Source: Verrucomicrobiales bacterium (GTDB lineage Bacteria > Verrucomicrobiota > Verrucomicrobiia > Limisphaerales > UBA1100). From it: a stretch of 10,458 nt of DNA. The stretch is from positions 1 through 10,458 of the forward strand of contig WTHG01000221.1 in NCBI GenBank assembly GCA_011523245.1, given 5' to 3'. Position 1 is the stretch's first letter; each line of letters begins with the position of its first letter. Shown one piece after another: positions 1 to 7,002 of this stretch. The translations under genes and the position numbers were made by a program. The notes under the pieces were generated by a model, which did not search any database, was not told where the DNA came from, and saw only the letters and a list, made by a program, of their open reading frames with translations.

Positions 1-15
1 AGACGCAAGCAAAGA

Positions 16-50
16 TTCACCCCGCGGCCCGGGAAGGCGCGCGGGGTGAA
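16..50 (-). terminator. Rho-independent-like terminator after the copper-domain dehydrogenase gene
   Basis: A perfect 11-bp inverted repeat pairs 16-26 with 40-50 around a 13-nt loop. The stem is very GC-rich. On the minus strand it begins 22 nt after the TAA stop of the 73-3015 gene and is followed by a moderately T-rich tract (ATCTTTGCTT). Position, strength and tail all fit an intrinsic terminator for that gene. The tail is not a pure T run, so termination may be partial. Confidence 0.75.
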
Positions 51-72
51 CGTGATTGGATGGGCTGGCCGG

Positions 73-3015
73 TTATTTCACGGTCAGCACGCCGCGCATC
101 ATCATGGCGTGACCTGGGAAGGTGCAGACATAGGGGTAGTTCCCCGGCTTGGTCGGCGCGGTGAATTCGATCACCTCTTCCTTGCCATGGTCAATGAGCT
201 TGCTGGCCCAAATGATATCGGAACTCTTCGGCACAAACCCCGTCTTGAATCCCTCGGCCCCCATGGCAATGGCGGCAGCGGCTACGGCTTCGAGTTTGCC
301 GGGTTGCACCAGCACGATATTATGCGGGAGAAAGTCCGGGTTGGCGAAGGTGAGCTTGATCTTCTTGCCGGCTTTCACCGTGAGTTTGGCGGTATCGTAT
401 TTCATCTGCTCGACGAGAGTGCCGATGCGAATGGTGGTGAGCTCCGGAGTATCCGAGAGGATGCCGGATTTCTTTGTCTCCACGGGTTTCTCCTCGGCGA
501 TCTCGTTGTTGGCCGCGGCGGAGGTTTCCCAGAACTGCTTCACGGTGGCGGCGGCCACGCGGGCATCGGCCACGGGGGAATCAAGCAGGGCCTTGAGCAG
601 GGCCTCGTTTTTCACGTTGTGCTGCTGATGCAGCCAGAGGGCCTCCGTCAGGTGATGGGCGTCCTCAGCTTTCTTGGTATCGAATTGCTTGGTCCATTTG
701 GCGAGTTCGGCAACCACATCAGCGGTCTTGCGTTCGCTCAGCTCGATGCGCGCGCGGTAGCGCGTGAGGTTGGTGCGTTCCTTGAGCAGGTCGAGCAGCT
801 TGGCGATCGGTTCGCCGTCCACCTTCACGGACGGCATCAGCTCGCGGCCTTCGTGGGTGATGCGGTACACGCGGCCGAACTCATGGTCGCGGCTGGGGTC
901 ACGCACGTTGTGCTGCATGTGGCCGATGATGATGTTTTGCCAGTCGGACACGTACATGGCACCGTCGCTGCCAATCTCGAAATCGGTCGGGCGGAAGTTG
1001 CGGTCTTTCGGTGAGAGCAACAGGTCTTCCTGATCCACGCCCCAAATATCCCCGGGGGAACCGCCGGGTTTCTTGTTGGCGTCGTTGGGATCGGATTTCT
1101 TCACGGTTTCATACTCATCACTGAAGCCGTCGCCATCGCTGTCCTTGCCCTGCGTGGAGTGAACCATCTTGTACTGCTTGATGCCGAGGAAGCCGATGGA
1201 GTTGAGGATGAGGAAGTTGCCCTGATACTTGTCCGGGAAGTGCGGGCTGGAGATCACGCCGTTGGCGGGCACGGGGCGCACGGTCTTGTTTAACACGGCC
1301 TGCATACGGAATCCGCCACGACCGTCCGGGCGCACTTGATAGGCGCGACCGCCGGTACCGTCGGTGGCAAAGTGGTAGCCCCAGTAGTTGAAGCTGACAC
1401 CGTGGGGGTTGGGGCTGTTGTTGGCGTGGAAGCTGAACTCGAAGGTGCGCGGGTTAAACCGGTACATGGCGCTGTTGCCGTGCTGTTGGTTTTTGGTCCA
1501 GGGCGTTTCCACATTGCTGACGTGGAACACGCCGCGTTGGTAGTAGAAGTTGCCGTCCGGGCCGTACACGAAAGCGTTGGCACTGTGGTGGGTGTCGGCG
1601 CTGTCCAAGCCGTGAAATAGGCGGATGCGCACGTCGGCCACATCGTCGCCGTCGGTGTCCTTCAGGAACAGGATGTCCGGCACGCTGGCCACGATGACGC
1701 CGCCGTTCCAGAATTCAAATCCGGTGGGGTTGTGCACTTTGGCGAAGGTGATGGCCTTGTCCGCCACGCCGTCGCGATTCTCATCAGGGAGGATCAGCAG
1801 GCGGTCGTCCATTTTCTTGAGCGGTTCCCACTTGGGGTAGGTGGGCCAGGTGGCGGCCCAGAGGCGGCCCTTGGTATCCACGGCCATCTGCACGGGGTTG
1901 GCCATTTCGGGAAACATTTCCTCGGAAGCAAAGACATTCACCTTGAGGCCCTTGGCCAGTTGCAGTTGGGCGGCGGTTTCGTTCGGGGAGATGTAAATCT
2001 TGTTACCTTCTTTCTGGGCGTTACTGCTTCGGGAGCCGCCACCGACGTTGGTTTTCACGCCGACCGGCTCGGGCACATTGGAATCATCCACCTTATAATC
2101 GGTGTTGCCGTTAGCGTGGGCCCAGACTTTTCTGTCGCGGTTGGCGACCATTACGTCGATCATATCCAGCTCGTGCATCAGCACGTCGCCGTTGGATTGG
2201 CCATCGACAAACTTGAGTCCAGCGCGGCTTCCCCAAACGTCATTACCATCGGTGGCGCGGTAGCGGTTGTGCCAGTGCCAGTTCTTGTCCAGCACAGCCT
2301 CGCGGATACTCTCCACTTTCTTGGTGTCCTTGCTGACTTCCAGACCGAACACTTCTTTCACCAGATGCTGGGCGATCAGCTGGTTGCCGCGGCTGTTGGG
2401 GTGGATGCCGTTGAGGGTAAGCGGCTCCTTGTTCATCATGTAAAGATGCTTGGTAACGTGGAAGAGATCCACGTAGGGCAATTTATATTTGGCAGCGGCC
2501 ACTTCGGCGGCGCCGGCGTACTGCATGAGGCGGGCGTTGTTAGCCTTGCCGTCAGGCAGGTTGGGGGTGTTCAGGTTTTCGTGCATGATCGGCGCACAGA
2601 TCACCAGTCGCGGGGCCCCTTTGCCGCTGTAGTTTTGCTTTAAGGTTTCAGCAATCCACTTCTCCATCTCCTGTGTGAAACGGGCAGGATCGTTGTCGTA
2701 GGATTCGTTGTAGCCCCAGAAGGCGATGATCACGTCGGCCTTGGAGATTTTCAGGTATTCTTGGGCGTTGATGAACCCGCGGTTGCGCGGCCGGCTATTG
2801 ACCTTGTCGCCAGAGAAGCCGTGGTTGCGGAAGGTGATTTCGTGCTTGGGCAGGGCTGCCTGTACGTAGCTTTCCAGCCAGCCATGATGCTGCATGCGCT
2901 CGGCCAAGGTGTTGCCGATGAGCACGACGCTATCGCCTTTCTTGAGTTCCAGTTGCGCCGCGCCCGCGGTGAGCGAGAAGAGGGCGCACAATCCAGTGAT
3001 GAGGAGTTTCTTCAT
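73..3015 (-). CDS. Exported SGNH-like / PVC-type dehydrogenase beta-propeller / azurin-like cupredoxin fusion protein
   Basis: This 980-residue protein starts with a Sec signal (MKKLLITGLCALFSLTAGAA, cut near residue 20). A start 10 codons upstream at 3045 is open, but it would bury the signal, so 3015 is preferred; neither has a clear Shine-Dalgarno. Residues about 25-225 form an SGNH-hydrolase-like domain (GFSGD 67-71, GYNES 101-105, NGIHPN 202-207). The usual GDS serine block reads GNT at 34-36. Residues about 345-722 match the sorbosone-dehydrogenase-like propeller common in Planctomycetes and Verrucomicrobia, including the IGHMQHNVRDP stretch at 697-707. Acidic, calcium-binding-type loops lie at 411-419, 453-461 and 625-636. 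A short helical, possibly HEAT-like segment spans about 735-835. Residues about 860-980 form a type I copper domain: His898, Cys964, His969 and Met973 have azurin spacing (C-x4-H-x3-M). No CxxCH haem motif is present. Role inferred: periplasmic sugar or alcohol oxidation passing electrons to copper. The substrate is unknown. Confidence 0.9.
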   Translation of the reverse strand: MKKLLITGLCALFSLTAGAAQLELKKGDSVVLIGNTLAERMQHHGWLESYVQAALPKHEITFRNHGFSGDKVNSRPRNRGFINAQEYLKISKADVIIAFWGYNESYDNDPARFTQEMEKWIAETLKQNYSGKGAPRLVICAPIMHENLNTPNLPDGKANNARLMQYAGAAEVAAAKYKLPYVDLFHVTKHLYMMNKEPLTLNGIHPNSRGNQLIAQHLVKEVFGLEVSKDTKKVESIREAVLDKNWHWHNRYRATDGNDVWGSRAGLKFVDGQSNGDVLMHELDMIDVMVANRDRKVWAHANGNTDYKVDDSNVPEPVGVKTNVGGGSRSSNAQKEGNKIYISPNETAAQLQLAKGLKVNVFASEEMFPEMANPVQMAVDTKGRLWAATWPTYPKWEPLKKMDDRLLILPDENRDGVADKAITFAKVHNPTGFEFWNGGVIVASVPDILFLKDTDGDDVADVRIRLFHGLDSADTHHSANAFVYGPDGNFYYQRGVFHVSNVETPWTKNQQHGNSAMYRFNPRTFEFSFHANNSPNPHGVSFNYWGYHFATDGTGGRAYQVRPDGRGGFRMQAVLNKTVRPVPANGVISSPHFPDKYQGNFLILNSIGFLGIKQYKMVHSTQGKDSDGDGFSDEYETVKKSDPNDANKKPGGSPGDIWGVDQEDLLLSPKDRNFRPTDFEIGSDGAMYVSDWQNIIIGHMQHNVRDPSRDHEFGRVYRITHEGRELMPSVKVDGEPIAKLLDLLKERTNLTRYRARIELSERKTADVVAELAKWTKQFDTKKAEDAHHLTEALWLHQQHNVKNEALLKALLDSPVADARVAAATVKQFWETSAAANNEIAEEKPVETKKSGILSDTPELTTIRIGTLVEQMKYDTAKLTVKAGKKIKLTFANPDFLPHNIVLVQPGKLEAVAAAAIAMGAEGFKTGFVPKSSDIIWASKLIDHGKEEVIEFTAPTKPGNYPYVCTFPGHAMMMRGVLTVK

Positions 3016-3235
3016 AAAGTGAAAAGTGAGTGGGTTGTTTGCCATGCGCGGCGGATTCCGTCCAGTGCGTTATTTGCCGTATACCTACAGTTCGTGGATG
3101 CTCCAGAATTTGCCCGGGCAACGGTCGGCTCCTTGATCCGTTTGGTAGGTCTTGGACGCGAAACTTTGCTAATTGCTTCACACCGAGCGCGGGAAAGCCT
3201 GTTTTATGGACGGGATCAAAGGTTCGGAGCGCCCA

Positions 3236-3988
3236 TCACTCTTTCAGCGCGTCCAGTTGGCCTTTCACGCGCTTCGTATTTGGATGGTTTGGGCCCAGTT
3301 TCTTGAGGCGAATCGCATAGGCTTTCTCCCAATACTCCTTGGCCTTGGCCAGATCTTTCTTGGCTTCATAGACATAAGCCATGTTGTAGTAGCTGCCGGC
3401 CACATAAGGATGCTCCGGTCCCAGTTGTTTGAGATCAATCGCCAGTGCTTTCTGGTAATGTTCCAGTGCCTTGTCGTACTCGCCCTTCTTATCGTGCAAG
3501 GCCCCGATGTTGTTATAGGTGCTGGTCACATCAGGATGCTCCGGCCCCAGTTGTTTGAGATTAATTACCAGTACTTTCTGGTAATACTCCTGTGCCTTGT
3601 CGTACTCGGCCTTCTCATTTTGTACATTTCCGATGTTGCCATAGGTGCTGGCCACATAAGGATGCTCCGGCCCTAGTTGTTTGAGATCAATCGCCAGTGC
3701 TTTCTGATAATGCTCCAGTGCCTTGTCGTATAGGCCGGCATAATCCAGGGCTAAACCCAGTTGATTGTGCAGTTAGGATAATTGCACCCAGCTGGGCATG
3801 GGCTTGGCTTCTTCGGCGGTCAGTTCCTTGGTGTACAACCGCACCGCTTCCCGATAATTGCCGGCCTCATGGGCCTTTAAGGCCGCTTCTATCCCGGGCG
3901 TCAACGTGGCCTCGGCCTGCTGCTCAGGCGCTTTCTTCCCGCAGCCCAGCAACACCATTGTCACAACCATGACCAGAATCTGCTTCAT
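3236..3988 (-). pseudogene. TPR-repeat lipoprotein gene interrupted by one in-frame TAA
   Basis: The reading frame starts with a lipoprotein signal (MKQILVMVVTMVLLGCGKK; lipobox LLGC, Cys16), then a short linker and a first TPR-like helix pair. An in-frame TAA lies at 3775-3773 (codon 72). The same frame continues without any shift: LHNQLGLALDYAG, then three close 42-residue units of the YDKALEHYQKALAIDLKQLG type and a diverged last unit, to TGA at 3236. The 42-residue period with the LGPEHP signature is typical of kinesin-light-chain-type TPRs, which bind protein partners. The stop aligns with Ser or Gly in the other units, so a Ser TCA-to-TAA change is one simple route. An upstream ATG at 4012 would also be in frame. 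Either the gene is a recent pseudogene, the stop is read through, or the base is a sequencing error. The downstream part could restart only at a GTG (3655) without an export signal. Confidence 0.8.
3408..3736 (-). repeat. 126-bp tandem repeat (coding, 42-residue TPR units)
   Basis: The same DNA segment, beginning ggatgctccgg on the plus strand, recurs at 3408, 3534 and 3660, a spacing of exactly 126 bp. The first about 75 bp of each copy are strongly conserved, including silent positions, and the rest is more diverged. The third copy is recognisable only to about 3736, just before the segment holding the stop codon. Conservation at the DNA level indicates fairly recent internal duplication or gene conversion rather than old TPR divergence. 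Confidence 0.85.
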
Positions 3989-4098
3989 GCCCACAGCGTA
4001 CGTCTGTGCCATGATCGGTCAAACCCATTCACAGAAAGACATGCCTGATTTTTCCTTTTGCCCTTTGGGGAGGTCTGGTTTCATTCGCGCCACACGTC

Positions 4099-4956
4099 AT
4101 GTCTGAAGAACACAATTTCTTGCATCACATCACCGGCTCATTTGCCCAACCAGCGGCGGAGAATCCCACGGTGGAAATGGTCGAAGCCGCTTATCGCCAT
4201 CATGGGCTGCATTATCGTTATCTGAACACCGAGGTGCCGCCCGAGAAGCTCGCCGATGCCGTGGCCGGCGCGCGTGCAATGAATTGGGCGGGCTTTAACT
4301 GTTCCATCCCGCACAAGGTCGCCGTCATCGAGCATCTCGATGGGCTCGGCGAATCGGCCAGCGTCATCGGCGCGGTGAACTGCGCCGTGCGTCGCGATGG
4401 CCAATACATTGGCGAGAACACCGATGGCAAAGGGTTTTTGAAGAGTCTGCAGGAGGTGGTGGATCCGGCCGGTAAAAAGCTGGTGATGTTTGGTGCCGGC
4501 GGTGCCGCCCGGGCCATCGGCGTGGAATGCGCCCTCGCCGGTGCGGCGCACATCACGGTGGTGAACCGCAGTGCGGATCGCGGCAATGAACTGGTCACAC
4601 TTCTAAACGACAAGACCCCCGTCACCGCTGTACTGGAAGCCTGGGATGGCGACTACACGGTGCCCGCCGGTACAGACGTGGTGATCAACGCCACCAGCAT
4701 TGGTCTGGCCGATGCAGAGGCGAAGCTCGCACTGGATCTTAATACGCTCACGGCCGAGATGGTGGTGGCTGATGTGATTCCCAACCCGCCTCGTACCCAG
4801 CTCATTCGCGATGCCGAAGCCAAAGGCTGCACGGTGATCGACGGCCTCGGGATGTTGGTGAATCAGGGCATCACCGGCATCCAGTATTGGACCGGCGAAA
4901 CCGTGGACGGCAATGTGATGCGCGCGCGGTTGGAGGAGTTATTTGGGGCGGCTTGA
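4099..4956 (+). CDS. aroE: Shikimate dehydrogenase family protein (AroE-like), variant substrate motif
   Basis: AroE reduces 3-dehydroshikimate to shikimate with NADPH in the cytoplasmic chorismate pathway. The 285-residue length is normal. The N-terminal substrate domain keeps Lys73 (IPHK), Asn94 (GAVNC) and Asp109 (ENTDGKGF), equivalent to the catalytic Lys and Asp and the shikimate-binding Asn. The nucleotide domain has GAGGAARA (132-139) and NRS (156-158), which fits NADP. NATSIGL (197-203) and GLGMLVNQG (249-257) are also canonical. The usual N-terminal S-x-S that grips the shikimate carboxylate is instead N-P-T (22-24, in AAENPT), and the usual DVVYNP-type loop reads DVIPNP (225-230). 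This places it in a divergent AroE subgroup; quinate or a related substrate is possible. No clear Shine-Dalgarno precedes the ATG. It is transcribed divergently from the TPR gene, with no other aro genes nearby. Its last 18 bp overlap the convergent hydrolase gene. Confidence 0.9.
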   Translation: MSEEHNFLHHITGSFAQPAAENPTVEMVEAAYRHHGLHYRYLNTEVPPEKLADAVAGARAMNWAGFNCSIPHKVAVIEHLDGLGESASVIGAVNCAVRRDGQYIGENTDGKGFLKSLQEVVDPAGKKLVMFGAGGAARAIGVECALAGAAHITVVNRSADRGNELVTLLNDKTPVTAVLEAWDGDYTVPAGTDVVINATSIGLADAEAKLALDLNTLTAEMVVADVIPNPPRTQLIRDAEAKGCTVIDGLGMLVNQGITGIQYWTGETVDGNVMRARLEELFGAA

Positions 4957-5814
4957 CGGTTGTAATGTCCGGTCGAGGAAAGCCTTCACCACGGCGTTGC
5001 GTTGGGCATCATAAAACATCGCCCCACCATGGGCGGCCCCGTGAAGAACCTCGAAGGCGACATCGAGCTGCAGGGCTTTGTAGCGCCCGTGTAGTTCGTG
5101 CGCTTGATTGATGGGCATTTGCGGATCCTGATCACCGTGCAGCAGCAGCAGGGGTGGATCGTTTTTATCCACGTGAAACACCGGGCTGGCGAGCTGGGCC
5201 AGTTCCTTCACCTGATCCGGCGTATCCCCAAGCAACAGCTTCAGTGCCGGCACGCGGACGCTGAGGCCATGCGGGGTGGATTGGCTGAGGATACTGGTCA
5301 GGTTGCTGGCGCCGTAGTAGCTCGCAATCGCCTGGACGTCGGAAGATTGATCGGCATGCCCGCCAACGGTGCCTTCCAAGGCCTTTACGCCGTTGCTGGT
5401 GCCGATGAGCGCGGCGAGATGGCCGCCGGCGGAATTGCCCGCGATGCAGATGCGATTCGCATTGTAGCCGTACCGGGACTCATTGGCGCGCAGCCAGCGG
5501 ATGGCACCTTTGCAGTCGTGGATCAGCGCGGGAAATTTCGCCACCGTGCTCAGGCGATAATCGATACTGGCCACCGCATAGCCGCTTTCCACCAGCGCCG
5601 TGAGTGGCATGAAATCCTTGCTGCCCGCACGCCACGCGCCGCCGTGAACCCACACGATGAGAGGCGCGTTCTGGGCGGCCGGCAAATAGAGGTCCAGCGC
5701 CAGGGCGTGATTATCGACCTTGGCGTACTGCAGGTTCGTGATTTTCTTGAACGGAGCGGCGGACATCGTGAAGGCGGTGAGGGCGGACAGCAGCAGGGCA
5801 GGCAGGAGGCGCAT
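4939..5814 (-). CDS. Exported alpha/beta hydrolase, hormone-sensitive-lipase/esterase type
   Basis: This 291-residue secreted esterase-like protein has a signal peptide (MRLLPALLLSALTAFTMSAA). The oxyanion motif is HGGAW (57-61). The nucleophile elbow is G-N-S-A-G-G with Ser128. The acid is probably Asp230 in HGDQD, and the base is His262 in GAAHGG. This is a complete triad in the order seen in the BD-FAE/HSL-like carboxylesterases that often deacylate sugars or small esters. The frame is open further upstream, but ATG at 5814 is chosen because it begins the signal peptide and has an AGGGGA ribosome site 6 nt away. The start lies 1 nt after the stop of the metallopeptidase gene, so translation is probably coupled. 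Its 3' end runs 18 bp into the convergent aroE. Substrate is unknown; a carbohydrate ester is a reasonable guess given the sulfatase in the operon. Confidence 0.88.
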   Translation of the reverse strand: MRLLPALLLSALTAFTMSAAPFKKITNLQYAKVDNHALALDLYLPAAQNAPLIVWVHGGAWRAGSKDFMPLTALVESGYAVASIDYRLSTVAKFPALIHDCKGAIRWLRANESRYGYNANRICIAGNSAGGHLAALIGTSNGVKALEGTVGGHADQSSDVQAIASYYGASNLTSILSQSTPHGLSVRVPALKLLLGDTPDQVKELAQLASPVFHVDKNDPPLLLLHGDQDPQMPINQAHELHGRYKALQLDVAFEVLHGAAHGGAMFYDAQRNAVVKAFLDRTLQPSSRPK

Positions 5815-5815
5815 G

Positions 5816-6991
5816 TTATTTCCCCTTTGAATCCCGGCGTTCCTGCGGGCTTTTGAGATCGTACTTGTCGTAGAGGCGTTGCCAGAAGTCGTTCCAGTAT
5901 TTGTCGTAATAATCATTGGCGGCCACTTTGATGTGCGGCAGATCCTCGACCACCGGCGCCTTGGCAGGGTCATAGTTTTTTAAATGCGCCTGACCGGCAC
6001 GGTCACGCGGGGAGACGAAGCGCCAGTCGGGTTTGCCGAGCACGTCCTCGCACAGCTTGGCTCCCATGGGATCATATTTGATGAGCTGCGCGCGGGTGTG
6101 GATATGGTTGTGATCTTGGTCCATGGTACGGTTGGTGTTGAACCAGCATTGGTAAATCTCCGCCCAATACTCGGCACGATTGCGCGAGGCGTAGCAGCGT
6201 TTGGGGCCGCCAAAGGCGATCAACACCTTGTCCATGCGCGCCACTTTCACTTGCGCGTTGGCTTTCTTGCCGTTCACCAAAATATCGCCCTCGTTCAGAG
6301 CGCGCTTGAGCAGCTCGGGCGATTCTTTCGGGAACCATTCTTTTAATTCAGCCAGCAAACTCACCGGCTTCTTGCTGGTCACACGGCGGAAACGTTGGGC
6401 GGCGCGGCCGTCATTCCAAATACCAGTCTTGGCGACGTTCTCGAAGGTGGCGGTCAGGCGTTTTTGTAGAGACTCATCAAAGCCCGCGCCGTGCACCACA
6501 TGACCGAACTCATGCACGAGGATGCTCTCCAAGCGCATGCCGCCCTCGTACTCCATCACGTCTTCCTCGGCAAACACGACCGTCGGTCTTGTGCCGATGC
6601 GCGTGAGAAAACCGCGCCGCCGCCAGTTATAGAAGTCCAGCTCCTTGCCGGTCTTGTCCGTGGTAAACTGCGGCAGCTGTGAGGTTTGCTCGTTGTGGCC
6701 GATCAACAGGCAAAGCACGCGCTGCTTGCGGATGCGCTCGGCGATCTCGGGCTTCAGGCCGCGCATCAGCATATCGAATTGATAGGCCGTCTCCCGATGC
6801 GCCACATCGGCCACGCGCCCGGAGGTGACGATCAAAATGCCCTGAACCTCCGTCGCCTTTTTGTAAAAGCCGGTGTCCAGCTTGTACTCGCGCGCCTGCG
6901 CCTCGGTGAGTGATTTCACTTCGAACTCCGCCGCAGCCAACGGCAACGCGAGCAACCATAACAGTAATCCGGTTTTCATTTTAAAACGCAT
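5816..6991 (-). CDS. Exported HExxH zinc metallopeptidase-like protein
   Basis: This 391-residue protein has an N-terminal signal ending near LPLAAAE (residue 21). The zinc site is HEFGH at 160-164 (two His ligands and the general base Glu161). A second conserved block NRAEYWAEIYQCWFN (271-285) supplies the likely third ligand, Glu278, or Glu274. This H-E-x-x-H plus distal Glu layout is that of gluzincins. The C-terminal part (HNHIHTRAQL, then DWRFVSPRDRAG) resembles uncharacterised PVC proteins I recall only in general terms. Between the two zinc blocks, residues 231-258 read like an S4-type beta motif (GDILVNGK). The ATG at 6991 is chosen over 6979 because AGGTGA sits 5 nt upstream. It is the middle gene of the sulfatase operon, 9 nt after the sulfatase stop and 1 nt before the hydrolase start. 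Peptidase activity is inferred from the motif; the target is unknown. Confidence 0.82.
   Translation of the reverse strand: MRFKMKTGLLLWLLALPLAAAEFEVKSLTEAQAREYKLDTGFYKKATEVQGILIVTSGRVADVAHRETAYQFDMLMRGLKPEIAERIRKQRVLCLLIGHNEQTSQLPQFTTDKTGKELDFYNWRRRGFLTRIGTRPTVVFAEEDVMEYEGGMRLESILVHEFGHVVHGAGFDESLQKRLTATFENVAKTGIWNDGRAAQRFRRVTSKKPVSLLAELKEWFPKESPELLKRALNEGDILVNGKKANAQVKVARMDKVLIAFGGPKRCYASRNRAEYWAEIYQCWFNTNRTMDQDHNHIHTRAQLIKYDPMGAKLCEDVLGKPDWRFVSPRDRAGQAHLKNYDPAKAPVVEDLPHIKVAANDYYDKYWNDFWQRLYDKYDLKSPQERRDSKGK
5821..5826 (-). promoter_or_regulatory. Ribosome binding site of the alpha/beta hydrolase
   Basis: AGGGGA on the minus strand, 6 nt from the ATG at 5814. It lies inside the last codons of the upstream metallopeptidase gene, and the arrangement TAA-C-ATG links termination of one gene to the start of the next. 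It decides the start at 5814 rather than the longer open frame reaching 5973. Confidence 0.7.
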
Positions 6992-6996
6992 TCAGT

Positions 6997-7002
6997 TCAC
7001 CT
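6997..7002 (-). promoter_or_regulatory. Ribosome binding site of the metallopeptidase
   Basis: AGGTGA on the minus strand, 5 nt from the ATG at 6991. It overlaps the TAG stop of the sulfatase gene (7003-7001), which suggests coupled translation, and it favours ATG 6991 over the in-frame ATG at 6979. Confidence 0.7.

Noticed and set aside
3110..3121. Perfect palindrome TTGCCCGGGCAA in the gap 3016-3235
   Set aside because: Could be an operator, but it occurs once, has no recognisable promoter beside it, and 12 bp is plausible by chance in GC-rich DNA.
2930..3181. Possible small minus-strand gene of 83 codons upstream of and overlapping the copper-domain gene
   Set aside because: No domain, no ribosome site, GTG start, and it overlaps the signal peptide region of the strong gene in another frame.
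3016..3235. Promoter for the copper-domain dehydrogenase (GGTATAC-like box near 3080)
   Set aside because: No matching -35 element at a suitable distance, so it cannot be supported from sequence alone.
3236..4012. Frameshift between the lipoprotein part and the TPR array
   Set aside because: Both parts are in exactly the same frame; only a TAA codon separates them, so no frameshift is needed.
5815..5973. N-terminal extension of the alpha/beta hydrolase to 5973
   Set aside because: It would lie wholly inside the metallopeptidase gene and mask the signal peptide; a good ribosome site points to 5814.
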